Part shown: positions 16,413 through 25,208 of the stretch, piece by piece | Position numbering within the stretch: the first letter of the stretch is position 1 | Layout of the letters: each line of letters starts with the position of its first letter | Source: an uncultured Pelagibacteraceae bacterium | Lineage (GTDB): Bacteria; Pseudomonadota; Alphaproteobacteria; Pelagibacterales; Pelagibacteraceae | Assembly (NCBI GenBank): GCA_902567785.1 | Contig: CACFOR010000001.1 | Location: 62,001-126,000 of the forward strand | Length of the DNA: 64,000 bases | Reading direction: 5' to 3' | Made by a program: the position numbers and the translations under genes | The notes under the pieces: model-generated | What the model was told of the DNA's origin: nothing | Seen by the model: the letters and a program-made list of their open reading frames with translations, nothing else | Databases searched by the model: none

Positions 16413-17432
16413 ATGAAAAAAATATCAATTTTGGCCTTCATACTATCTTTGTTTGTAAATTCAGTTTTTGCAAATGAAGTTAATGTATTTAGTGCAAGAC
16501 ATTACGATTCTGATGTTCAGTTATACGAAAAATTTACTGCAAAAACAGGAATCAAAGTGAATGTAGTATCAGGAAAAGATAAAGCTCTTCAAAAAAGAAT
16601 AACAGAAGAAGGCAAGGATTGCTTAGCTGATTTATATATTACAGCTGACGCTGGAAGATTAGGTGCTTTTCAAGCTAAAGGAATGTTTCAAAGAGCAAGT
16701 TCACCAGCTTTAAAAAAAGCAATCCCATCAAATTTTAGATCAGCATACTGGTTCGGAATAGCTAAGAGAGCAAGAGTTATTTATTACTCTCCAAGCAGAT
16801 TAAACGAAAACGACTTGCAAGGTATGACATATGAAGATCTTGCTGATAATTATTGGAAAGGTAAAGTTGTAATAAGAAAATCTAATAACGTTTATAACCA
16901 ATCGTTAGTAGCTTCTTTAATAGCTAATAATGGAAAAAAGAAAACAGCTGAATGGGCAAAAGGTGTTGTTAATAATATGGCAAGAACACCCAAAGGTAAT
17001 GACAGAGCTCAAATTTTAGCTGTTGCAGCTGGCGAAGCTGAACTTGCTGTAGCTAATACTTATTATATTGCTTTGATGTTATCTGGCAAAAAAGGTCCGG
17101 AACAACAAGCGGCTGCAAAAAAGGTTAGACCTTTTTTTCCAAATCAAGATGGAAGAGGAACTCACATGAATATTAGTGGTGGTGGAGTTTTAAAACATGC
17201 TCCTAATAAAAAAAACGCTATTAAACTTTTAGAGTTTTTATTAACGAAAGAAGCACAACAGCACATAGTTAATAATACTTATGAATACCCTATGATAGAA
17301 GGTGTTAAACCTCATAATTTGATAGCTCAATTTGGTCTTAACTTTAAACAAGACTTAAAAACAAAAGTATCTTCTTATGGTAAAAACCAAGCTGCTGCAT
17401 TAAAAATAATGACAGAAGCAGGGTGGGAATAA
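16413..17432 (+). CDS. Fe(III) ABC transporter periplasmic substrate-binding protein
   Basis: Signal peptide MKKISILAFILSLFVNSVFA, then EVNVFSARHYDSDVQLYEKFTAKTGIKVNVVSGK (FbpA/FutA family). ORF-track start 16371 is upstream of an AGGAG SD; ATG 16413 preferred. Confidence 0.9.
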   Translation: MKKISILAFILSLFVNSVFANEVNVFSARHYDSDVQLYEKFTAKTGIKVNVVSGKDKALQKRITEEGKDCLADLYITADAGRLGAFQAKGMFQRASSPALKKAIPSNFRSAYWFGIAKRARVIYYSPSRLNENDLQGMTYEDLADNYWKGKVVIRKSNNVYNQSLVASLIANNGKKKTAEWAKGVVNNMARTPKGNDRAQILAVAAGEAELAVANTYYIALMLSGKKGPEQQAAAKKVRPFFPNQDGRGTHMNISGGGVLKHAPNKKNAIKLLEFLLTKEAQQHIVNNTYEYPMIEGVKPHNLIAQFGLNFKQDLKTKVSSYGKNQAAALKIMTEAGWE

Positions 17433-17442
17433 TACCCTCTTA

Positions 17443-17652
17443 ATGAGCATGGATCACACAAGTAAAAGAAAATTTAATTTAAACAAACCCCTATTTGATT
17501 TAAATAAATCTTCAAAAACTTGTGTGATCTGTTTTAACGAAGCTTTAAAAATTGATAGAAAAGTTAACAATAGATCATTGAATGATATTAAAATAAAAGA
17601 AATAAAAGAAATTGTTAACTCAATTTTTGAAAGCCAAAAAAATGTTACTTAG
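17443..17652 (+). CDS. Small hypothetical protein (69 aa, CxxC) between Fe-binding protein and permease genes
   Basis: ORF MSMDHTSKRKFNLNKPLFDLNKSSKTCVICFNEALKIDRK...; its stop overlaps the ATG (17642) of the permease gene. Confidence 0.45.
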   Translation: MSMDHTSKRKFNLNKPLFDLNKSSKTCVICFNEALKIDRKVNNRSLNDIKIKEIKEIVNSIFESQKNVT

Positions 17653-19249
17653 AAAATTTAATTTTTGGTATATAAGTTCATTTTTTATTTCTCTATTAGT
17701 AGCATTACCAATAATAACAGTTTTTTTTGGTTTTTTTGAACTAACTACAGATTATTTTTTACTTTTAAAAAATACTTTCTTATTAAAATATATTTCTAAT
17801 TCTATTTTACTTTTAGTTGGAGTTTTGTTTTTAACATTTTTTTTTGGTGTTGGTTCAGCATATTGTGTATCTTTTTATGAATTTCCAGGTGTAAATTTTT
17901 TTAAGTGGGCCTTAATATTATCTTTTGCTGTTCCTGCTTATATTTATGCATATTCACTTACTGCTTTTTTTGAGAATTATGGAACAGCATTTTCGATTCT
18001 AACTTATTTTTTTGGATCTCATGAATATAATGCGTATATACCTAAATTCGATGGACTATTTGGTTCAATACTAGCTATCTCTTTTTCATTATTTGGCTAT
18101 GTATACGTATTAACAAGAGCTTCATTTTTCTATCAATCGCAAAACTTAATTGATGTAGGTAGAAACCTTGGCTTATCTTCAAAAAAAACTTTTTTAAAAA
18201 TCATTCTTCCTTCAGCAAGACCAGCAATAGTTGTTGGTTTATCATTGGTAGCTATGGAAACTCTGTCGGATTTTGGTACAGTTTCCTTTTTTAGCATTTC
18301 AACATTAACAACAGCTATTTATAATGCTTGGATTGCTTTTGATGATTTAGCATCAGCTAACCAGCTATCCTTCATATTATTATTATTTATTTTATTTTTA
18401 TTTTTTGTTGAGAATTTTTCAAGAAAAGGTGCCAAATATCACTCTCTATCAAAAGGGGGTTTTGTAAATAAAAAAAAGATTAGGCTTACAGGCGTAAAGT
18501 CATTTTATGCAGTACTTTTTTGCAGCGTATTATTTTTCTGTAGTTTTTTATTTCCCGTATTGCAGATGCTTTATTGGACCTTTAAATTTCCAAAATACTT
18601 ACAAGATCTGAATTTTTTAACGATAGGATTCAATACTCTATTATTAGTATTTTTGTCTTGCGTTTTAATGATCGTTTTCGCTTTCATAGCTAATTATGGA
18701 AACAGAGTAACAAAAAGTAAATTTCTTGATGTGCTAACAACTTTTTCTGTATCGGGATACGCTATACCAGGTGTAATACTTGCTGTAGCTTTTATAACTC
18801 TAGTTTCATACTTAGATAATTTTGTATTTATAAATTTTAAAACTATGTTTATAGGATCAATTTTTGGTTTGGTGATTGTTTATTTTGTTAGATTTTTTGC
18901 CTTATCTTCAAATGGTATTAAGTCAGGGTATTTAAAAATTAATAAATCAATGGATGAAAGCGCATATCTTTTGGGGTATTCAAAATTTAAAACTTTTAGC
19001 AAAGTTCATATTCCATATCTTAAGAACAGTATATTTCTAATAAGTATTTTAATAGCCATAGAAATAATCAAAGAATTACCAATTACACTAATACTTAGAC
19101 CGTTTAATTTTGAAACGTTTGCTACTACTGCTTATATTTATGCTTCACAGGATTTACTTGAGGCAGCAGCAGCACCATCTTTATTTCTTATTTCAATAGC
19201 TAGTGTATTTATTTTAATTGTTTCAAAATATATACTATCTGATAATTAA
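17642..19249 (+). CDS. Fe(III) ABC transporter permease (two-domain, FbpB family)
   Basis: Multi-TM with duplicated permease motifs (GRNLGLSSKKTFLKIILPSARPAIVVGL; SAYLLGYSKFKTFSKVHIPYLKNSI). Confidence 0.9.
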   Translation: MLLRKFNFWYISSFFISLLVALPIITVFFGFFELTTDYFLLLKNTFLLKYISNSILLLVGVLFLTFFFGVGSAYCVSFYEFPGVNFFKWALILSFAVPAYIYAYSLTAFFENYGTAFSILTYFFGSHEYNAYIPKFDGLFGSILAISFSLFGYVYVLTRASFFYQSQNLIDVGRNLGLSSKKTFLKIILPSARPAIVVGLSLVAMETLSDFGTVSFFSISTLTTAIYNAWIAFDDLASANQLSFILLLFILFLFFVENFSRKGAKYHSLSKGGFVNKKKIRLTGVKSFYAVLFCSVLFFCSFLFPVLQMLYWTFKFPKYLQDLNFLTIGFNTLLLVFLSCVLMIVFAFIANYGNRVTKSKFLDVLTTFSVSGYAIPGVILAVAFITLVSYLDNFVFINFKTMFIGSIFGLVIVYFVRFFALSSNGIKSGYLKINKSMDESAYLLGYSKFKTFSKVHIPYLKNSIFLISILIAIEIIKELPITLILRPFNFETFATTAYIYASQDLLEAAAAPSLFLISIASVFILIVSKYILSDN

Positions 19250-19257
19250 TATATTGT

Positions 19258-20316
19258 ATGAGTAATAATTTTATAGAAATACAAGACGTAACTTTTGCCG
19301 CGAGTAATAAAAATAAAGTAAATAATGTTACTTTTAATTTAGAAAATGAAGGCGAAATTGTTTGTTTGTTAGGTCCCTCAGGCATAGGAAAAACTACAAT
19401 ACTTCGTGCAATAGCAGGATTAGAAAAAATTGAAAAAGGAAAGATTCTTTTAAAAGGAAAAATAATTTCATCACCTGATTTTCATATGGAGCCAGAAAAA
19501 AGAAACATAGCTCTTTCTTTTCAAGAAAACTGTTTATTTCCACATTATAATGTTATTGACAACATTAAGTTTGGTGCTGACAGAAATAAAGATAAAAAAT
19601 TTAACTTTTCAGTTTATGATATTATAAATTTGCTTCACCTAGAAGAAATTCAACAAAAATATCCACATGAAATAAGTGCGGGCGAAGCTCAGCGTGTTTC
19701 TTTAGCACGTTCTTTAATGTCTAAACCAGATTTACTTCTTTTAGATGAGCCTTTTTCAAATATTGATCAAAGTCTAAAAGAAGAACTGCAGTTAAAAATC
19801 AAAAAAATATTAAATGAGGTCAATATCTCAACAATAATAGTTACACACGATTCTTACGAAGCTTTCTACATGGGAAATAAGTGTGGAATTATATTAGATC
19901 AATCATTAAAACAATTTGATATACCTTATAATATTTATCATTACCCAAACTCTGTCGAAGTTGTTAATTTTTTAAATAGGGGAATCTTGATAGAAGCTAG
20001 AGTAACTGGTGCCGATAGTTTAGAAAATACTGAATTAGGAACAATAAAAGGAAATTTTATCAAAAAACAAACACAAGGTTCCACTGTGCAACTTTTAATT
20101 CAACCTGAAGATTTAGAACATGACGACCAAAGTAATTTAAAATTAGAAGTAGTGGATAGAAAATTCAGAGGAACAAATTTTATTTACACTTTAAAAACGA
20201 TGAATAATCAGCTTATTCCAGTTTTTGTTCATTCTCACCACGAACATCAACATAAAATAAAAGATAAATTTGGAATTAAAAGACCTATTTATATTGATCA
20301 CCTGGTATGTTTTTAA
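19258..20316 (+). CDS. Fe(III) ABC transporter ATP-binding protein
   Basis: Walker A GPSGIGKTT, signature ISAGEAQRVSLARSL, Walker B LLLLDEPFSNID. Confidence 0.93.
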   Translation: MSNNFIEIQDVTFAASNKNKVNNVTFNLENEGEIVCLLGPSGIGKTTILRAIAGLEKIEKGKILLKGKIISSPDFHMEPEKRNIALSFQENCLFPHYNVIDNIKFGADRNKDKKFNFSVYDIINLLHLEEIQQKYPHEISAGEAQRVSLARSLMSKPDLLLLDEPFSNIDQSLKEELQLKIKKILNEVNISTIIVTHDSYEAFYMGNKCGIILDQSLKQFDIPYNIYHYPNSVEVVNFLNRGILIEARVTGADSLENTELGTIKGNFIKKQTQGSTVQLLIQPEDLEHDDQSNLKLEVVDRKFRGTNFIYTLKTMNNQLIPVFVHSHHEHQHKIKDKFGIKRPIYIDHLVCF

Positions 20317-20399
20317 AATGAAAAAAATTTTAGTTATATTTATTAAATTAAAGTTTAGATTGTTGCTTACACAATAAGAGATTGATACTATAACAATAT

Positions 20400-20468
20400 T
20401 TTAGGGGGTGTCCGAGTGTGGACTGAGATTATACCCTAAGAACCTGACCGGTAATTCAGTGAGGGAAT
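20400..20468 (+). promoter_or_regulatory. TPP riboswitch (THI element)
   Basis: UUAGGGGGUGUCCGAGUGUGGACUGAGAUUAUACCCUAAGAACCUGACCGGUAAUUCAGUGAGGGA: conserved CUGAGA, ACCC, GAACCUGA, GUAAU core. Confidence 0.9.
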
Positions 20469-21897
20469 GTTGAAACAATTATATTTTATAAATCAGAGTA
20501 CAGCTTTAATATTAGTTATATTAATAAGCTTGTTGTTTGTAACTATTGGTATTTTCTATTCCAGAAAATATCGAGGATATTCAAATTATCTTACCGCCGG
20601 GAGAAACGCAGGAACATTATCTTTAACTACCAGTTTAGTTGCATCAGCACTAGGTGCATGGATATTATTTGGTCCAGCTTCTGCAGCAACATGGGGAGGA
20701 ATAGGGTCGGTAATCGGATATTCTCTTGGAGCTGCATTCCCAATGATAGCATTAATTTATTTAGGAAAAAAAATAAGAAAAGATTTTCCGACAGGAATTA
20801 CATTTACTCAATTTATTTTTCATAAAATAGGTAAAAATTTATTTAAATTTATAATTTTATTAAGCGTATTTTATATGTTTATTTTTTTATGTGCAGAGAT
20901 AACAGCCATAGCAATGTTAATAAATTATATTTCTGGTGCCTCGTTATGGATAACTGCAGGTTTAGTAATAGTAACAACTTTAATCTACACTTTATATGGA
21001 GGATTAAAAGCTTCTATACTCACTGATAACTTACAATTTTTAATAATTATAATTTTATTATTAGTTTGTGCAAATTACATATTTAACTCAGATTTTATAT
21101 CTTATAAAAGTATTACGAATAATTCTGCCGATTTATTAAGTGGAAAATATATTCCAAATTACACGGCAGGACTAACTTTTTTTATAGCAGTAGCGGCTAC
21201 TAACCTGTTTCATCAGGGTAACTGGCAGAGAGTTTTTGCGGCAAAAAATTATCATGTATTAAATAAAAGTCTTAAATTATCTTTTTTAATTATTATACCT
21301 ATCGTTTTTTTTATGGGGGTTACTGGTATAATTGCAATTTCTGTTGATAGTAAAATAAATCCAGACTTGGCCTTTTTTTCTATATTATTAAAAGGTAAAT
21401 CGGAATTATTGTATATGGGAATAATTATTTTGGGTATATCGTTAACAGTTAGTACGGTTGATACATTAGTTAATGGTATTTCTAGTTTAATTATTGTAGA
21501 TGGCAAAAAAATAAATAAAAATTTAAAATCCTCAAATGGGTTAGTAATTTTTCTTTCAATTATTGCTTTCTTTGTTGCATCAAAGGGATTTAGTATTTTG
21601 TATTTATTTTTATTAGCTGATCTTTTATGTTGTGCTGCTGTATTTCCAGTTTTTTATGGTTTTTATAAAAAAAATTTAAAAGAAAGAGATTTAATAAAAT
21701 CATTAATATTAGGTTTGATTCTAGGACTTTTGTTTTTTCCGGATCCAGATTTTTCAAAGAGTATTTTAGTAGGATTATTGTTACCTTTTGATTTATTTCC
21801 TCAAATTATATCAAGTTCCTTGTTATTTTGGTCTTTTTTATTAGCAACAGCAGGACCTGCAATTGTTATAATAAGTTATGATTCCTTTAAAAGATGA
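20467..21897 (+). CDS. thiV: Sodium:solute symporter (SSS family), putative thiamin-precursor (HMP) transporter
   Basis: Multi-TM SSS protein (YLTAGRNAGTLSLTTSLVASALGAWILFGPASAATWGG) directly downstream of the TPP riboswitch; SAR11 ThiV context known. Confidence 0.78.
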   Translation: MLKQLYFINQSTALILVILISLLFVTIGIFYSRKYRGYSNYLTAGRNAGTLSLTTSLVASALGAWILFGPASAATWGGIGSVIGYSLGAAFPMIALIYLGKKIRKDFPTGITFTQFIFHKIGKNLFKFIILLSVFYMFIFLCAEITAIAMLINYISGASLWITAGLVIVTTLIYTLYGGLKASILTDNLQFLIIIILLLVCANYIFNSDFISYKSITNNSADLLSGKYIPNYTAGLTFFIAVAATNLFHQGNWQRVFAAKNYHVLNKSLKLSFLIIIPIVFFMGVTGIIAISVDSKINPDLAFFSILLKGKSELLYMGIIILGISLTVSTVDTLVNGISSLIIVDGKKINKNLKSSNGLVIFLSIIAFFVASKGFSILYLFLLADLLCCAAVFPVFYGFYKKNLKERDLIKSLILGLILGLLFFPDPDFSKSILVGLLLPFDLFPQIISSSLLFWSFLLATAGPAIVIISYDSFKR

Positions 21898-22564
21898 TAA
21901 CCCAACATCTGGCCGACCAGTTGTAACTTATTTTTTAATTGCTCTGTGTGTATTAATTTTTTTTATTCAATTAAGCTCAGAATCATATAAAACCGGACAA
22001 CTATTTTATTCATATGGATTAATTCCATCAGTTTTAATGGGGCATAATCAGTTACCAATGGACCTTTATGTGGTGCCTGGTTATATAACGATTTTTACCT
22101 CAATGTTTATGCATGGTGGTTTTATGCATTTGATTGGAAATATGCTTTATATGTGGATTTTTGCAGATAATATTGAAGATAACTTAGGACCTACAAAATT
22201 TTTAATTTTTTATCTTCTTGCTGGCATAGGTGCTGCGATGACGCAAGTTTTAATGGACACTAATTCTCAAATACCTATGGTCGGAGCAAGTGGTGCAATC
22301 GGAGGCGTATTAGGTGCTTATCTTATAAATCATCCCAATGCTAGAGTTCTTGTATTAATTCCTTTTGGATTTTTCAGTCAGCTAATAAAGATAAGAGCAT
22401 TATACGTATTAGGATTTTGGTTTATACTTCAATTCATTTCAAGTGGAGGGGGAGTTGCTTATGCGGCACATATTGGTGGTTTTGTTTCAGGTATGATTTT
22501 GATATTATTTTTTAACAAAAAAATAAAAAGAAAAAATAAAATAATGAAAGGACCATGGGGGTAA
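21878..22564 (+). CDS. Rhomboid family intramembrane serine protease
   Basis: TSMFMHGGFMHLIGNMLYMWIFADNIED...MVGASGAIGGVLGAYL (catalytic GxSG, HxxxN). Confidence 0.93.
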   Translation: MIPLKDDNPTSGRPVVTYFLIALCVLIFFIQLSSESYKTGQLFYSYGLIPSVLMGHNQLPMDLYVVPGYITIFTSMFMHGGFMHLIGNMLYMWIFADNIEDNLGPTKFLIFYLLAGIGAAMTQVLMDTNSQIPMVGASGAIGGVLGAYLINHPNARVLVLIPFGFFSQLIKIRALYVLGFWFILQFISSGGGVAYAAHIGGFVSGMILILFFNKKIKRKNKIMKGPWG

Positions 22565-23670
22565 TGAATTTTTTAATTCCATTTTTAGCTTTAATAACTG
22601 TAGTTGTGTTCATTCATGAGTATGGACATTATTATTTTGCAAAAAAATACGGTGTAGGTGTAACAGACTTTTCAATTGGATTTGGAAAAGAAATTTTTGG
22701 ATGGAATGATAAATCTGGAACAAGATGGAAAATTTGTTGGATTCCTTTGGGAGGGTATGTAAAATTTTTTGGAGATCGTAATGTTTTTAGTCAATCAGAA
22801 CAACAAGAATTAATCGAAAAGTATAATGAAAATGATAGAAAAAAATTATTTATACTAAAACCTTTATATCAAAGAGCATTAATAGTTGCGGCGGGACCTT
22901 TAGCTAATTTTCTTCTTGCTATATTAATTTTTACAATGATTAATATATTTGTTGGCAAAGATATCACACCAGCCATTATTGATGAAGTTCAAAAAGATAG
23001 CCCAGCTTATAAGGCTGATCTTAGAAAAGGTGATAAAATTTTATCTATAGATGGTAATAAAGTTGAAAGTATTTTAGAAGTTTCAACTTTTATCAATACT
23101 TCAACGTCTGAAACAATTGAATTTAAAATTTTAAGAAATGATGAAAAATTCTCAGTATTTGTTAAACCTAATTTAATTGATGGACAAGATTCTTTAGGTA
23201 ATTCAGCAAAAAAAAGAATAATAGGTATAAAATTATCTCTACCAGGAAACGAATTTAATAGACAACCCCTAGGTCCTAGCAAGGCTATATACTATTCTCT
23301 TAAAGAAGTTTGGTTCGTTACTACCACTTCATTAAGTTATGTTGGAAAAATTATTACTGGATCAGGTGATTCCTCACAATTAGGAGGACCTATAAGAATT
23401 GCAAAAATTACTGGTCAAGTTGCTGAACATGGATTTGTACCTTTTTTAAGCATCATGGCATATATTTCTATAAGTTTGGGTTTAATAAATTTATTCCCGA
23501 TTCCTATGCTTGATGGAGGCCATTTAATGTTTTATTTATTTGAAAAAATTTTAGGTAAACCATTAAGTCAAAAAACTCAGGAAGGTTTTTTTCGAATCGG
23601 TTTATTTTTGTTATTTTCTTTGATGTTTTTTGTCACATTTAATGATCTAAAGGATTTAGGATTGTTTTAA
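22555..23670 (+). CDS. rseP: Site-2 zinc metalloprotease (RIP), PDZ domain
   Basis: HEYGHYYFAKKYGVGVTDFSIGFGKEIFGW; PDZ; NLFPIPMLDGGHLMFYLFEKILGKP. Confidence 0.93.
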   Translation: MGVMNFLIPFLALITVVVFIHEYGHYYFAKKYGVGVTDFSIGFGKEIFGWNDKSGTRWKICWIPLGGYVKFFGDRNVFSQSEQQELIEKYNENDRKKLFILKPLYQRALIVAAGPLANFLLAILIFTMINIFVGKDITPAIIDEVQKDSPAYKADLRKGDKILSIDGNKVESILEVSTFINTSTSETIEFKILRNDEKFSVFVKPNLIDGQDSLGNSAKKRIIGIKLSLPGNEFNRQPLGPSKAIYYSLKEVWFVTTTSLSYVGKIITGSGDSSQLGGPIRIAKITGQVAEHGFVPFLSIMAYISISLGLINLFPIPMLDGGHLMFYLFEKILGKPLSQKTQEGFFRIGLFLLFSLMFFVTFNDLKDLGLF

Positions 23671-23835
23671 TTGATATTTTACAAAAGTATTAATTTACAA
23701 ATAATCATTTAAAATCAACGCTTTTTAGCTATATATCTATATATTGTGTTGATATCTTTAAAATACACTAAAAAAAACATTGATTTTCCTTGTATTTATG
23801 AGAAGAGTAAAAAAAGTACATAAAAAGGGGCTAAA

Positions 23836-24111
23836 ATGAACAAAAAACAACTAGTTGCGAAGATATCATCTTCAATGAATCTTAGTAAAGCAGATGCAGA
23901 AAGAACATTTGATGGTATTACTGAGATTATTTTAGGCTGCTTAAAGAGTGACGAGCAGGTTAAAATTGCTGGTTTTGGTACTTATAAAGTAGCAAAGAGA
24001 AAGGCCCGTGTAGGCCGAAATCCTAGAACAGGAGAGCAAATACAAATTGCAGCTTCTCAAAAGGTTAAATTCTTACCGGCAAAAGCATTAAAAGAGATGT
24101 TTAATAAATAA
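23836..24111 (+). CDS. hup: HU-family DNA-binding protein
   Basis: MNKKQLVAKISSSMNLSKADAERTFDGI...GFGTYKVAKRKARVGRNPRTGEQIQIAASQKVKFLPAKALKEM. Confidence 0.93.
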   Translation: MNKKQLVAKISSSMNLSKADAERTFDGITEIILGCLKSDEQVKIAGFGTYKVAKRKARVGRNPRTGEQIQIAASQKVKFLPAKALKEMFNK

Positions 24112-24119
24112 CTATTTAA

Positions 24120-24160
24120 AACAGCCTTTATACCAAATTTCGTTATAAAGGCTGTTTTTT
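24120..24160. terminator. Intrinsic terminator downstream of HU gene, possibly bidirectional
   Basis: 13-bp perfect stem AACAGCCTTTATA (24120-24132) / TATAAAGGCTGTT (24144-24156) followed by T run. Confidence 0.88.
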
Positions 24161-24169
24161 CTGTGTTTT

Positions 24170-25204
24170 TTAATAGTCTTTATTTTCTTCCCAAATATTT
24201 TTCCAATCAACATTAGGAGAAAGCCCAAAAATTGAGTTAATGTTAGTACAGTGAATAGCTAATGATGGTATGGGAGATAAACAGTATTCAGTTTTATATA
24301 TTTCGTGAAGAGGTTTTTCAAAAGGGTAGTGTTCAAACTGGCACATAGCAACAAATTTGTTCCAATATTTATCTATTAATATTTTACTTGTACAAAAAGT
24401 GCACAAGGTTTCTTCAACTCTTCTCCAATGTTTTTTTGAACCCAAAAAAATACTAGAAGGTTCTATTTTTGTGTATAGATAAGGATAGTCAGTAGGACAA
24501 AGTATTAATTCTTTATTTAGCTGAGATGATATTCTTTCATAAGAGAGTATCATTTCATTAAAAGTTTCTATTTGATGAATATAATCGTCTTCAACAAAAT
24601 AAACTAAATCATTAGATTGATTTTTGGCTACCATTAAGGATTTATGTATATTGCACATATTAGAGATTTGATTACTAGTGACATTTTGATTTTTTTCATT
24701 AATTTTTTTTATATTGCTAGCAAATTCATCTATGTTTAAATTAATTATAGAGTTTTTAATATTTATTTTTTTTAGGATACTTTCAATTTTTTTTATATCT
24801 TCAGTTTTTGAATTATGATCCACAACAACAATGTCAAAAGAAATTTTTGGAAAAGATTTTTTAGAATAATTTAGAGATTTAATTATTGAATTTAAAGATC
24901 TAAATGTGTATTCAGATTTATTTTTATCAAATAATCTTTTTTTATTTTGTGTAAGCATATTTACTGATGTGCATGATCTAAAAATTACAGTAAAAGAATT
25001 TATTTTTCTAGAAATTTTAACTTCACCCAGCGGAAGATTGATAGACTTTTTCCCTTGAATGCTCAAATTTTCATCAAGTTTTTTTTCTTGAGTGGGAACA
25101 TAAAAATTGCTTTGATCAATTATTTCATACCCAACGATTCTGCAAATTTTAGTAAATATTTTTTTTAAAAAACTTTTATTTGATTTTTTATTTTGTTCTT
25201 TCAT
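24170..25204 (-). CDS. Glycosyltransferase-like protein of uncertain family
   Basis: ORF of 344 aa with GT-A-like features (FDIVVVDHNSKTED ... DLVYFVEDDYIHQIETFNEM). Confidence 0.5.
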   Translation of the reverse strand: MKEQNKKSNKSFLKKIFTKICRIVGYEIIDQSNFYVPTQEKKLDENLSIQGKKSINLPLGEVKISRKINSFTVIFRSCTSVNMLTQNKKRLFDKNKSEYTFRSLNSIIKSLNYSKKSFPKISFDIVVVDHNSKTEDIKKIESILKKINIKNSIINLNIDEFASNIKKINEKNQNVTSNQISNMCNIHKSLMVAKNQSNDLVYFVEDDYIHQIETFNEMILSYERISSQLNKELILCPTDYPYLYTKIEPSSIFLGSKKHWRRVEETLCTFCTSKILIDKYWNKFVAMCQFEHYPFEKPLHEIYKTEYCLSPIPSLAIHCTNINSIFGLSPNVDWKNIWEENKDY

Positions 25205-25208
25205 AATA

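Noticed and set aside
23671-23835. AT-rich region upstream of HU as possible origin or ncRNA
   Set aside because: No DnaA-box cluster or clear stable structure seen; most simply a promoter/5'UTR of HU.
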